From: Sneathiella glossodoripedis JCM 23214
Lineage (GTDB): Bacteria; Pseudomonadota; Alphaproteobacteria; Sneathiellales; Sneathiellaceae
NCBI RefSeq assembly: GCF_000616095.1
Contig: NZ_BAMS01000002.1
Coordinates: 310,001-374,000 of the forward strand
Reading direction: 5' to 3'
DNA length: 64,000 bases
How positions within the stretch are numbered: position 1 is the stretch's first letter; each line of letters starts with the position of its first letter. The position numbers were made by a program, and so were the translations under genes. Positions 54,103 to 64,000 of the stretch are shown here, in pieces. Under the pieces are notes generated by a model, which had not been told where the DNA came from, ran no database searches, and worked only from the letters and a program-made list of their open reading frames with translations.

Positions 54103-55642
54103 TTACACGTTTGAGTCAGGAAAACTTCTTTTGCGTCTGTCCATGAAGTCGATAAGCGACTCATCAATGGCAGGGTCGATTGCCGGTGCTTCATAATCAT
54201 TCAGCATTTGTTTCCATAGGGCATTTGCGCGAACAGCCATGTCTTTGGAGCCATCTGCTTCCCATTGTTCGACGGAATTGTTATCCGAGAGCTTTGAGCG
54301 ATAGAAAGCGGTTTCAAAATTTCGTTGTGTATGCTCACACCCTAAGAAATGACCGCCAGGTCCCACTTCACGAAGGGCATCCATGGCTTGAGCGTTTTCA
54401 TCATGTGCGATGCCCTTTGCAAGAACTTCCATCATGGAACATTGATCCATATCCATAACGAATTTTTCATAAGACGTACATAAGCCTCCCTCTAGCCAAC
54501 CTGCCGCGTGAAGCACAAAATTCACACCCGAAGTGAGCGTCATTTGTATGGTTTGAGCACTTTCGTAGGCAGCCTGTGCATCTGGCAGTTTAGAAGCTGT
54601 GAATGATCCGCCGGACCTGAACGGAAGGTTTAGACGTCGCGCCAGTTGAGCCGCCCCATTAAGGACAAGTAGACTTTCTGGAGTTCCAAAGGTTGGGGCC
54701 TGACTGCATGGAGATGGAACTTACGAATGTTCCAAATACGACGGGAGTTCCAGGTTTTATGAGCTGGGTTAAGGCCATACCGGCCATAGCCTCAGCCAGC
54801 AGTTGAGCCAAAGTGCCAGCTGGACTGACCGGGCTCATGGCCCCTGACAGAATGAAAGGAGACACAACAGCTGCCTGATTGTTCGCCGCATAAACTTTGA
54901 GAGCGCCCAACATGGTTGCATCAAACGTCATGGGGGAGTTCGCGTTAATCAGGTTCAGCATGACACAGTTATTCTGAACAAAATCGTCCCCAAAAACCAG
55001 AGATGCCATATCAACACTATCCTGAGCCCTTTCAGGAGCAGTTACAGACCCCATGAAGGGTTTGTCAGAATATTTGATGTGACTGTATACCATATCGAAA
55101 TGCCGTTTATTTACAGGCAGATCAACAGGTTCGCATAAAGTGCCGCCAGAATGGTGCATTGAGGGTGCCATATAGGCTAGTTTCACGAAATTCTGGAAAT
55201 CCTCAAGCGTCCCATAATGCCTTCCATTATCCAGCGAAGCGACAAAGGGAGGACCGTAAACAGGCGCAAATACAGTATTATTACCCCCAATCTGAACGTT
55301 TCTTGAGGGGTTTCGGGCGTGTTGAGTAAACTCTGACGGCGCGGTTTTAAGAAGTTCTCGGCAAAGGCCTTTTGGGAAGTGTACCCGCTGTTCTTTCACA
55401 TCCGCACCGGCCTCTTTCCAAAGTTGAAGGCTTTCTGGATCGTCGATGAAGGAGATGCCGATTTCTTCCAGTATTTGATCAGCATTCGCTTCAATGATTT
55501 CAAGTGCCTCATCGCTCGCCAGATTGCTGACGGGTATGTTTCGCACAATATATGGAATTGAGGAACTGCCCCTGTGTTGCCGGGCTTCACGTCTGGCGTT
55601 GCGGCCACGTCTGCCTGTAGCTCTGGATTTAGTGTCACTCAT
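54103..55642 (-). CDS. MttB-family methyltransferase, non-pyrrolysine, frameshifted
   Basis: Starts at ATG 55642 (GGGAGGGC upstream). The N-terminal part reads ADQILEEIGISFIDDPESL, FPKGLCRELLKTAPSEF and NSPMTFDATMLGALKVYA. Near 54698-54700 the frame breaks at a G/C run in SISMQSG and resumes APTFGTPESLLVLNGAAQLA, VGPGGHFLGCEHTQRNF. The corrected frame has no in-frame TAG, so it belongs to the pyrrolysine-free branch of the trimethylamine methyltransferase superfamily, some of which demethylate glycine betaine or carnitine-type substrates. It should pass methyl to the corrinoid protein at 58382. About 513 aa. Divergent from the rest of the cluster. Confidence 0.88.
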
Positions 55643-55904
55643 GAAGCCCTCCCAAACTCTGCAGATGATTTTGCTAATTACTATCCTTAATGCGAGTGAG
55701 GGACGCTGCACTACCACATAGACGCCTTATTTCTACCTTCCCTGACGAAATTGAGACATTCCTTCATACGGAATATGCAAGTCTTACAGGATGGCGTTTC
55801 AGGAACATCTGATGTCGCGAGTTGATTAGCTAGGCCGACAAACAGAGTTCAACGTAATTACTCAGGGAGTTGGCTTTCAGGTCGTTGGCACAAGGGGTAG
55901 GCGG

Positions 55905-58342
55905 ATGAAAACTCAGGCTAGGGTAGTTGTTATCGGTGGGGGCGTGGTCGGTGTCAGCACCTTGTATCATCTGACTAACAAGGGGTGGTCAGATGCAGTG
56001 TTGCTGGAAAGGACGGAACTGACAGCTGGATCCACCTGGCATGCCGCAGGCCTGTTGCCCCTCTTTAATATGAGTTACGCCGTTGGTCAGATTCACAAAT
56101 ATAGCGTTGATCTATACAAGAGGTTGCAAGCGGAAACCGGGCAGGATGTCAGTTTTCATGTTACCGGTAATTTGCGGCTCGCGACCAACCGCGAGCGGAT
56201 GGATGAATATCTGAAATATTGTGGGACTGCCAACACGATCGGTGTTCCTTTTGAGATAATTACGCCAGCAGAAGTGAAGGAATTGTGGCCGCTGGCCGAC
56301 ATTGATGGTTTGGTCGGTGCGCTCTACCATCCTGATGATGGACATATTGCACCGGTCGATGTCACCAACGCGATGGCAGCCGGTGCGCGTAACAACGGTG
56401 GCACGATTTATCGCCATACCGAGGTGTTAGCCATTGAACAGAAATCTAACGGTGAATGGCTGATAAAAACCAATAAAGGGGATATCACTGCTGAGCATGT
56501 CGTCAGTTGTACTGGTAACTATGCCCGCCAGACTTTATCTATGGTTGGCCTTGATATCCCGGTCATCCCGGTTGAACATCAGTATATTGTGACTGACGAA
56601 GTCCCTGAATTAGTGGAGCGTAAAAAAGCCGGTTTGCCAGAGATGGCGGTGCTACGTGAAAGTGATGCATCCTATTATCTTCGTGAAGAACGGCAGGGTT
56701 ATATTCTAGGGCCCTATGAAAAAGGGGCTCCCGCCTGTTTTGTAGATGGCGTGCCGGAAACATTCGGACAGGACCTGTTTCCTGGTGATCTGGAGAGGCT
56801 TTTGCCTCATGTCGAGGCGTGTATCAAGCGGGTCCCCTCATTCGAAACGGCAGGGATCAAGGATATCGTCAATGGCCCAATTGCCTACACGCCGGATGGA
56901 AGTCCAATGATTGGTCCTGCTTGGGGACTTAAGAATTTCTGGATAAATGAAGGCCACAGCTTTGGGGTCACCGCTGCAGGTGGTTCGGGATGGCAGCTGG
57001 CAGAATGGATAGTCGAAGGAGAGCCGGGCATCGATATGATGGATGTTGATCCCCGGCGATTTGGAGCCTATGCCACCAAGCCATATACAAAAATCAAAAA
57101 TGAAGAATGTTATGAACATGTCTTTGTTATTCACTATCCTGATGAAGAACGGCCAGCTGGTAGACCGCTTCGGCAAAGCCCGTGCCACGATCGACTGGCT
57201 GCCAGAGGTGCCGTGTTTGGTCAACGATACGGGTGGGAGCGACCAAACTGGTTTGCCCCCGAAGGCGTAGAGCCTAAAGATCAATGGAGTTTTCGCAGAT
57301 CGAATTATTTTGAGCATGTCGGGGCGGAGGCCAGAAACCTTCGGCAAAACGCCGGTCTAATTGACATTACCAGCTTTTCAAAATTTCTGGTAACTGGTCC
57401 GGGCGCAGAAGCTTATTTAAACAGATTGGTTTGTCGGAAACTTCCGATTGCAAATGGTCGAATTCATTTAAGTCACGCCCTTAATAGTCGCGGCGGGATC
57501 AGATCTGAGTTTACGATCATGAAGGACGGACCCGGCGCTTATTATTTGGTCAGTTCTGGAGCTGCTGAGCGGTTTGACTATGATTATCTGTATATAAATT
57601 TACCGGATGACGGTTCGGTCCGGCTGGATAACGTAACCACCAGCATGGGGTTCTGGTGCTGGCAGGACCAAATGCGAGAAAAATACTCTCCAAGGTAACC
57701 GATGCAGATTTGTCAAACGAGTCTTTCAAATGGCTTACCGGGCAGCATATCACGGTCGGACTTGCGCCGTGCAGGGCTCTCCGTGTGAACTTTGTTGGCG
57801 ATCTGGGTTGGGAATTGCATCACCCAATTGAATATCAAAATCACATTTTCGATGCCTTGGTTGAGGCAGGCGAAGAGTTCGGTCTTGGAATGTGCGGGAT
57901 GCGGGCGATGGATAGTCTTCGGATGGAGAAAAACTACCGCATGTGGGCACAGGACCTGACGAGGGAATATACGATTTTTGAAGCTGGTTTGGATCGTTTT
58001 GTTCATTTGGACAAAGGGGAATTTATAGGACGGGATGCATTGGTCGCGCAATTGGAACGCGGCGTTCCGCAGCGTTTTGTTGCGCTTGAGATTTTCGGAA
58101 TAAAGGATGCGGACGCCATAGGTAATGAGCCAATTTTCGATCAAAGCGGAGAAATGGTTGGGCGGGTAACTGCTGGGGCTTATGGGCATTGGACGCAAAA
58201 GGCTTTGGCACAAGGTTACGTGAAGAGTGATTACTGTGAAATTGGCACTCAGTTAAGGGTCAAAATATTGGGCGAGGATTACCAAGCAGAGATAATCCCT
58301 GAATCACCCTATGATCCCGAGAATGTCAGTTTGCGGGCTTAG
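55905..58342 (+). CDS. Dimethylglycine/sarcosine dehydrogenase-like FAD-GcvT protein, frameshifted
   Basis: FAD-binding Rossmann start VVVIGGGVVGVSTLYHL and the His-flavin-type segment GSTWHAAGL. A DAO oxidoreductase domain runs to about residue 390, then a GcvT-like folate domain. The frame breaks near 57650: ATGGGGTTC stands for ATGGGGGTTC (a five-G run shortened), and resumes VLVLAGPNARKILSKV, GMCGMRAMDSLRMEK. Corrected length about 812 aa. It should oxidise an N-methyl group and hand formaldehyde to THF as methylene-THF, producing the same pool that MetF feeds. First gene of the rightward cluster. Confidence 0.88.
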
Positions 58343-58381
58343 GAATGAAGACCGGGGTTTGTTTGGCTAGAGGATGGTTTT

Positions 58382-59068
58382 ATGGAAGATGATGATATCG
58401 ATTTAACAGCCCTTAGTGATGCAGAACTCATCGAGCAAATGCATGACGATCTATATGATGGGTTAGCTGATGAAATAGTCGAAGGAACGCAAATTCTACT
58501 GGATCGAGGTTGGGAGCCATACAAGATACTAACTGACGCGCTGGTTGAAGGAATGCGGATCGTTGGTATCGATTTTCGTGACGGTATTTTATTTGTTCCC
58601 GAAGTGTTGCTATGTGCAAACGCGATGAAATCCGGCATGAATGTGCTTAAGCCTTTATTGGCTGAAACGGAGGCTCCAAAGGCCGGTAAAATGGTGATTG
58701 GGACGGTTAAGGGCGATATTCATGATATTGGCAAGAATCTGGTTATCATGATGATGGAAGGCGCCGGTTTCGAAGTCATAGATATCGGCATCAACAATCC
58801 TGTCGAAAATTATCTTCAAGCATTGGAAGAACATAAACCTGACATTCTTGGGATGTCTGCACTTCTGACAACAACGATGCCCTATATGAAAGTTGTGGTG
58901 GATGCCATGGTCGAGAAAGGCATCAGAAACGATTATATCGTTATGGTTGGTGGCGCGCCTTTAAATGAGGAATTCGCTCAAAGTGTTGGAGCAGATGCTT
59001 ATGGGCGTGATGCCGCAATGACAGTGGAGCTCGCAAAAGAGAAAATGCTTGAAAAAGGAGCCGCTTGA
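58382..59068 (+). CDS. Corrinoid (B12-binding) methyltransferase protein
   Basis: 228 aa. An N-terminal helical cap (about 10-95), then the cobalamin Rossmann domain with GDIHDIGKN (His114 is the lower axial ligand), GMSALLTTTMPYM and VMVGGAPLNEEFA. It is of the MtbC/MttC kind: it takes methyl from the MttB-family enzyme and gives it to the THF methyltransferase at 61680. The DUF1638 start overlaps its stop as TTGA. Confidence 0.94.
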   Translation: MEDDDIDLTALSDAELIEQMHDDLYDGLADEIVEGTQILLDRGWEPYKILTDALVEGMRIVGIDFRDGILFVPEVLLCANAMKSGMNVLKPLLAETEAPKAGKMVIGTVKGDIHDIGKNLVIMMMEGAGFEVIDIGINNPVENYLQALEEHKPDILGMSALLTTTMPYMKVVVDAMVEKGIRNDYIVMVGGAPLNEEFAQSVGADAYGRDAAMTVELAKEKMLEKGAA

Positions 59069-59682
59069 ACGTGAAAAAAGAGCTGGTTAAGGAGCCTACA
59101 ACTTTGTTGATTGCTTGTGGTGCACTGGCAAATGAAGCCAGCTATATCCTGTCGCAACCGGGGCTTGATCACATTAAACTGACGTGCTTGCCAGCAAAAT
59201 TGCACAATACGCCGCAAAAAATTCCTGATTTGTTAAGACAAGCAATTCGCGAGAACAAATTTTCATTTGAAAAGATTTTGGTTCTATATGGAGATTGTGG
59301 CACCGCAGGTGGTATCGATGAAGTTCTGGCATGTGAAGGCGCCACAAGAATTGGCGGAGCTCATTGTTATGAGTTTTACGCCGGGAGCCAAATGTTTCAG
59401 GCGATGGCCGAAGAAGAACCTGCGAGCTTCTATCTGACAGACTTTCTGGTTACTCATTTTGAGCGTCTGGTATGGCAAGGGTTAAAGCTCGATAAACATC
59501 CTGAATTACTGACTGCCTATTTTGGGAATTATAAAAAACTGGTGTATCTCGCACAGCTTGGGGATGGTAGCCGGATTGAGGACGCGAAAGCCGCCGCAGA
59601 GAAACTGGGGTTGGAGTTTGAATATGTCTTCACCGGGTTAGAGACGGTTCGTAACTTTTTAACCCAGGAGAAAACAGCATGA
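59065..59682 (+). CDS. DUF1638 protein
   Basis: 205 aa, start TTG 59065 overlapping the corrinoid stop (GTG 59071 is the alternative; AAGGAG lies before both). Segments LLIACGALANEASYIL, LTCLPAKLHNTPQKI and ILVLYGDCGTAGGIDEVL are typical of DUF1638; conserved Cys/His (ACGAL, YGDCGT, HCYEFYAG) could bind metal or a cofactor. The function is unknown, but the family recurs beside corrinoid methyltransferases, pointing to a role in cofactor or methyl transfer. Confidence 0.88.
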   Translation: MNVKKELVKEPTTLLIACGALANEASYILSQPGLDHIKLTCLPAKLHNTPQKIPDLLRQAIRENKFSFEKILVLYGDCGTAGGIDEVLACEGATRIGGAHCYEFYAGSQMFQAMAEEEPASFYLTDFLVTHFERLVWQGLKLDKHPELLTAYFGNYKKLVYLAQLGDGSRIEDAKAAAEKLGLEFEYVFTGLETVRNFLTQEKTA

Positions 59683-59978
59683 CCGTAACCTTGATCAAGT
59701 GGCGGGACATACCTTCTCAACTGGTTCGAAAGGCAGGGCGCCGTTCAGAAAAACTGATGCTGAGTGAACGATTTCAGGAGGCAATTGATCGTACTGCGAT
59801 GCGCGAAGGAGTGCATGATACAGATGGGTATTTGCAAGGGTGGCGTCGTACCTCAATTGAAAGCCCGGACTTTACGAAAGAAGAGACACTTATCGAGGTT
59901 GCGAAACACATCGAAGATGATTTTGATCAACAAAAAATTGAAAAATTGATCCAATCAGGAGGATGGGCTGAAAAATGA
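59679..59978 (+). CDS. Virulence_fact-family protein
   Basis: 99 aa, coupled to DUF1638 by ATGA (59679-59682). IKWRDIPSQLVRKAGRRSE and MLSERFQEAIDRTAMREG, YLQGWRR match a small conserved family labelled virulence factor, a name without basis here. Basic N-terminal half, no signal peptide. It overlaps the next start (59975-59978). The constant place between DUF1638 and the MTHFR C-terminal protein suggests an accessory of the one-carbon pathway. Confidence 0.8.
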   Translation: MTVTLIKWRDIPSQLVRKAGRRSEKLMLSERFQEAIDRTAMREGVHDTDGYLQGWRRTSIESPDFTKEETLIEVAKHIEDDFDQQKIEKLIQSGGWAEK

Positions 59979-60397
59979 AATCCGATGCCTATCAACCACA
60001 TGGTCACCATCCGATTGTTAGAAGTCGGTCGCGATTTAATGTAAGGCAGTGGTCCGTTCGGCATTCAAAGCAACTGGAAAAAATCTATAATCTGTTTGCT
60101 GGCCTGTTATTGCAATGCCACCCGATATTAAAGTTCCTGGGCTATAAAAGAATAGAAAAACCCGTTGTTTTTATTGAGAAAAATATCAAGGGATTTTTGT
60201 TCGATTGTCGAATGTGTGGTCGTTGTATCTTAAGTGATACCGGAATGTCCTGCCCCATGAATTGTCCTAAATCCTTGCGAAATGGTCCATGCGGCGGCGT
60301 GCGGGCAAACGGAAATTGCGAAGTTGAACCGATATGCCTTGCGTCTGGGTGGAAGCATGGCAGGGAAGTCAGCAGATGCAAGGCGGTGCCAATATAA
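59975..60397 (+). CDS. Methylenetetrahydrofolate reductase C-terminal-domain protein
   Basis: 140 aa. The cysteine-rich motif CRMCGRCILSDTGMSCPMNCPK followed by GPCGGVRANGNCEV is the MTHFR_C zinc domain. It probably carries iron-sulfur or zinc and partners the MetF protein at 60503, as in anaerobic-type MetV/MetF complexes. Its start overlaps the preceding stop. The 105 bases to metF hold no other gene. Confidence 0.9.
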   Translation: MKSDAYQPHGHHPIVRSRSRFNVRQWSVRHSKQLEKIYNLFAGLLLQCHPILKFLGYKRIEKPVVFIEKNIKGFLFDCRMCGRCILSDTGMSCPMNCPKSLRNGPCGGVRANGNCEVEPICLASGWKHGREVSRCKAVPI

Positions 60398-60502
60398 AAA
60401 AGGTCCAGCCACCAGTGGACCATTCTTTGAGAGCCAGCTCCGCATGGTTGAGGGCGACATCGGAAGCGGCTGAATGCCGATTTTCAGTAACGGATTAAGA
60501 TT

Positions 60503-61590
60503 ATGGCAGCGGGTATAACACTTGATCAGTTTGAAGCACCGTTGCCCCTTTTACCCGGGCATTCTTCCCGCGGGAGATTGGAACAGGTTTTAAGGGCAGG
60601 GGAATTTGCAGTCACAGCGGAACTAAATCCGCCTGACAGTGCGGATCCAAATGATGTTTTTGACCGCGGTGCCGTGTTCGACGGATGGGTTGATGGTATC
60701 AATGCAACTGACGGATCCGGTGCAAACTGCCACATGTCGTCTGTAAGTATCTGTGCATTGCTGACCCGTGTTGGCTATTCACCCATCATGCAAATTTCTT
60801 GTCGTGATCACAATCGAATTGCTATTCAGGGCAATGTTCTTGGTGCGGCAGCAATGGGTGTAAATAACATACTTTGCCTGACAGGTGATGGTGTACAGGC
60901 TGGAGATCAACCAGAAGCAAAACCCGTTTTTGATCTGGATTGTATGTCGTTATTGAACACAATTCGTCAAATGAGGGATCAATCAGTCCTTTTATCTGGA
61001 CGAAAATTAACGACTCCGCCGAAAGTGTTTTTAGGCGCAGCATAAATCCTTTCGCACCTCCATATGATTTTCGACCAGCTCGTCTTGCCAAAAAGATTGA
61101 AGCGGGCGCCCAATTCGTTCAATCCCAATATTGTTTCGATTTGCCAATGCTTGAAAATTATATGGCGCGTGTAAGGGATATGGGATTGGATGAGAAATGC
61201 TTCATATTGGTGGGCGTTGGCCCTTTGGCGTCAGCTCGTGCAGCCAGATGGATCAGAACCAATGTGCCGGGGATCCATATTCCTGATGAGATTATTACCC
61301 GCTTGGAAAAAGCTCAAGATCAAAAACGAGAGGGTAAAAGAATTTGCATAGAAATTCTTCAGCAAATTCGGGAAATGAAGGGAGTTTCTGGTGCGCATGT
61401 TATGGCTTATCGGCAAGAAGAGCTGGTTGCGGAAATTGTCCATGAGTCTGGTATTTTAAAAGGGAGAAAACCTTGGTGCAGAGGGCTAAATCCAGACTTT
61501 GCAGCTGTCGCAGAGGCTGTAGAGCATACCAAAGAAACTTTTGGTGAAAAAATAGATCCTTCGGATGCTGTGGCTGCCGCATCTGAATGA
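60503..61590 (+). CDS. metF: Methylenetetrahydrofolate reductase, frameshifted
   Basis: ELNPPDSADPNDVF opens the MTHFR TIM barrel; IQGNVLGAAAMGVNNILCLTGDG is the flavin/folate region. The frame breaks near 61041 (GCAGCA-TAA for GCAGCA-ATA) and resumes INPFAPPYDFRPARLAKKI, GAQFVQSQYCFDL, both MTHFR motifs. One A is missing. About 363 aa. With the zinc-domain partner it would oxidise methyl-THF to methylene-THF. Confidence 0.9.
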
Positions 61591-61679
61591 GCGTCTGTCG
61601 CTTTTAAGCAAGTTGTCGAGAGTTTGCAGGGAGATACTTTGACAAGTTAGCGACTTGCTTTGTGATTTGAGGTGCTTTT

Positions 61680-62591
61680 ATGACGGATACTATTGTGTCA
61701 TCGGCTACGCGTGAAGTGGTTATCGGGTTTGATCGTCCATTTGTCGTCATAGGCGAACGTATAAATCCAACAGGTCGAAAACTGCTGGCAGAAGAAATGA
61801 AGGCAGGGGATTATTCGCGTGTTCAGTCAGATGCATTGGCACAGGTCGCTGCTGGCGCACATATGTTGGACGTGAATGCGGGCATTCCTCTTGCAGATGA
61901 GCCGAAAATGCTTGCCGAAGTCGTCAAGCTGGTTCAGTCACTAACTGATGTACCATTGTCCATAGATTCTTCAATCGTCGCAGCGTTGGAAGCCGGTCTC
62001 GAAGTTTATGAGGGAAAGGCGCTCGTAAATTCAGTGACGGGTGAAGAAGATCGCCTTGAAACCGTTTTGCCGCTTGTTAAAAAACACAATGCCGCAGTAG
62101 TTGCAATTTCAAATGATGAAAGTGGTATATCAGAGGATCCAGACGTTCGCTTTGCGGTCGCAAAGAAAATTGTCGAGCGGGCGCAGGATTATGGAATTTC
62201 ACCCGCGGACGTAGTCGTGGATCCACTGGTGATGCCAGTGGGAGCAATTAATGATGCAGGAGTGCAGGTATTAAAGCTCATCCGCCGATTGCGTGAAGAG
62301 CTTCGGGTCAATACCACATGCGGGGCATCCAATTTTAGTTTTGGCTTGCCCAATCGCCATGGGATGAATGCCAGCTTTTTATCAATGGCGATCGGTGCCG
62401 GTATGACTTCAGCGATTACAAATCCTTTGCATGAGCCGGAAATGCACGCAGTTATGGGAGCGAATGTCGTGATGGGCCATGATCCGAACTGTACCCGCTG
62501 GATCGGAAAATTTCGGGAACCAGTGGACGGAGCAGAAGGAGAGGCTCCGGGAAGCGGGCGACGATCAGGACGCCGTCGCCGCCGGGGTTAA
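61680..62591 (+). CDS. Methyltetrahydrofolate:corrinoid methyltransferase
   Basis: 303 aa TIM barrel of the pterin-binding family (AcsE/MtrH group): VIGERINPTGRKLLAEEM, GAHMLDVNAGIP, LSIDSSIVAALEAGL, VVAISNDESG, VVVDPLVMPVG. It should move methyl between the corrinoid protein and THF. A basic tail (GRRSGRRRRRG) ends the protein. The RamA-like gene begins four bases after the stop. Confidence 0.93.
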   Translation: MTDTIVSSATREVVIGFDRPFVVIGERINPTGRKLLAEEMKAGDYSRVQSDALAQVAAGAHMLDVNAGIPLADEPKMLAEVVKLVQSLTDVPLSIDSSIVAALEAGLEVYEGKALVNSVTGEEDRLETVLPLVKKHNAAVVAISNDESGISEDPDVRFAVAKKIVERAQDYGISPADVVVDPLVMPVGAINDAGVQVLKLIRRLREELRVNTTCGASNFSFGLPNRHGMNASFLSMAIGAGMTSAITNPLHEPEMHAVMGANVVMGHDPNCTRWIGKFREPVDGAEGEAPGSGRRSGRRRRRG

Positions 62592-62595
62592 CCGA

Positions 62596-64000
62596 ATGAA
62601 CGAAGATTTGCCGATGCATATGGTCGTTTTTATGCCATCTGGCAAAAGGGGGCAATTTGCGGAAGGTACAAAAATTCTCGATGCTGGTCGCAGTCTCGGT
62701 GTAGATATTGATAGTGTCTGCGGCGGCAGAGGGATCTGTGGGCGCTGTCAAGTCGATGTGATCGAAGGTGAATTCCCCAAGCATGGGATCAAAAGTGAAT
62801 TCTCTTCTCTTTCCGAAATGTCTGAAAACGAAAAAAAATATGATGAGAGGCGAGGGCTGAAATCCGGTCGTCGTCTCAGCTGTCATTCCAGACTGTATGG
62901 AAACGTTGTCATTGATGTTCCGCCCAGCAGTCAAGTTCACAGGCAGGTGATTGTCAAAACGGCTGACCGGCGGAAAATTGAGATGGATCCAGCAATCCGG
63001 CTGCATTATGTCACGGTGCAGGAGCCGGATATGCATAATCCTACCGGGGATTTTGAAAGGCTGTGCAGGGCACTGCATGATCAGTGGGGGCTGGAAAACC
63101 TGGAATGTGATTTGCGGACTTTGCAAAAACTGCAAAAAACGTTGCGCGAGGATAACTGGAAAGTCACTGTTGCAGTTCACCGCCAGCAACGCATTACGCA
63201 TATTTGGTCCGGCTTTCATAACTCCGCTTTTGGCCTCGCTGTTGATGTCGCTCAACTACAATCGCCATGCATTTGTGTGATCTGTCTACCGGTGATGTGG
63301 TGGCATCCTCTGGAATGATGAACCCGCAAATCAGATACGGCGAAGATTTAATGAGCAGGGTCTCCTACGTCATGATGAATTCGGAGGGAGCTTCGGCGCT
63401 CACACAGGTCGTTCGGTCCGGTCTGAATGAACTGGTTGAAAAAATATGTGACGAAGCAGGGGTTCACGCTGATGATATCCTGAATTCTGTTATTGTCGGA
63501 AATCCAATTATGCACCATTTGCTGCTGGGGATAGATCCGACTGAACTTGGGGGTGCACCGTTTGCGCTTGCAACCAATTCAGGGCTTACCCTTTGGGCAA
63601 GTGAAATTGAATTGAGCTCTAATCCTGATGGGCGCGTATATTTTTTACCAAATATAGCGGGGCATGTCGGATCTGACACATCAGCTGTTATCCTCTCAGA
63701 AGCACCGCATATGCAGGATCAGATGACGTTAATCGTTGATGTGGGTACCAATGCTGAATTGGTACTTGGGAATAGCGAAAAGCTACTCGCAGCGTCGTCG
63801 CCCACAGGGCCAGCGTTTGAGGGCGCGCAAATCGCATGCGGACAGAGGGCAACCGCAGGCGCTATTGAACGGGTTCGGATTGATCCGGATAGTAAGCGGG
63901 CCAAATTCAAGATTATCGGATCGGATCTGTGGTCAGATGAAGAAGGATTTTTAGAAGAAACCAAGAATATTGGCGTAACAGGAATTTGCGGCTCCGGAAT
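62596..64000 (+). CDS. RamA-like corrinoid activase, frameshifted and partial
   Basis: An N-terminal 2Fe-2S ferredoxin domain has Cys at 42, 48, 51 (CGGRGICGRC) and 96. An ASKHA ATPase domain follows with VDVGSTTIAM, VGNPIMHHLLLG, GHVGSDTSAV and VDVGTNAELVLG. The frame breaks near 63250 (GTCGCTC for GTCGGCTC) and resumes GSTTIAMHLCDLSTGD. One G is missing. It runs past the window end. Such ATP-dependent proteins reduce inactive Co(II) corrinoid to Co(I), so this serves the corrinoid protein at 58382. Confidence 0.9.

Noticed and set aside
54103-55642. Pyrrolysine (in-frame amber) in the MttB homologue
   Set aside because: The gap between the two frames was read through: the break is at a G/C run near 54700, and no in-frame TAG occurs in the corrected frame.

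Overview
The window looks like a chromosome segment from a marine-type alphaproteobacterium, perhaps Sneathiella-like or Kiloniella-like. The evidence is a CckA-type hybrid kinase directly behind flgB-flgC-fliE-fliQ-fliR-flhB, a separate FlhB C-terminal paralogue, FliO/FliP, and a non-pyrrolysine corrinoid methyltransferase cluster. The genus is an inference.

A caution applies to the whole window. Fourteen positions break an otherwise convincing protein by a small loss of bases, mostly a shortened mononucleotide run. They hit unrelated genes, including fliP, flgC, hsdR and metF. I treat these genes as probably intact and the breaks as probable base-calling errors, and give full-length spans.

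Layout. 1-814: PAS histidine kinase, running off the left edge. 1185-1277: tRNA-Ser(GCU), the target of an integrated mobilizable element of about 16 kb (1258-17249), bounded by a 101-bp near-identical direct repeat. The element carries a three-gene regulator operon, a possible ssDNA-binding protein, an oriT-like region, mobC, a ColE1-like relaxase with two genes nested inside it in another frame, and a type I restriction system with an OGG-fold DNA glycosylase-like gene between hsdS and hsdR. It also carries a phosphoribosyltransferase-NADAR fusion and a tyrosine integrase. The last two make its cargo look like a defence module.

17.5-42.4 kb is ordinary chromosome: an alpha/beta hydrolase, EamA transporters, a lipoprotein pair (metallo-beta-lactamase fold plus cPLA2-like lipase), a Sel1 lipoprotein, a sensor kinase, a binding protein with a chemoreceptor, a photolyase with an SDR, AlkB, twin Cache-domain proteins, a small catabolic-looking operon, PAP2, a TetR regulator with two palindromic operators facing a nitronate monooxygenase, and LysE.

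42.4-51.9 kb is a flagellar export and basal-body region in two divergent blocks around a DJ-1-like gene. A secreted EndoU-type nuclease gene overlaps the fliP stop codon. cckA closes the block. 51.9-54.0 kb: acyl-CoA dehydrogenase and SDR.

54.1-64.0 kb is a one-carbon module: a MttB-family methyltransferase, a dimethylglycine dehydrogenase-like enzyme, a corrinoid protein, DUF1638, a Virulence_fact-family protein, a zinc-type MTHFR C-terminal protein, MetF, a methyl-THF:corrinoid methyltransferase and a RamA-like activase running off the right edge. Together they plausibly move methyl groups from a methylated amine to tetrahydrofolate and oxidise them.
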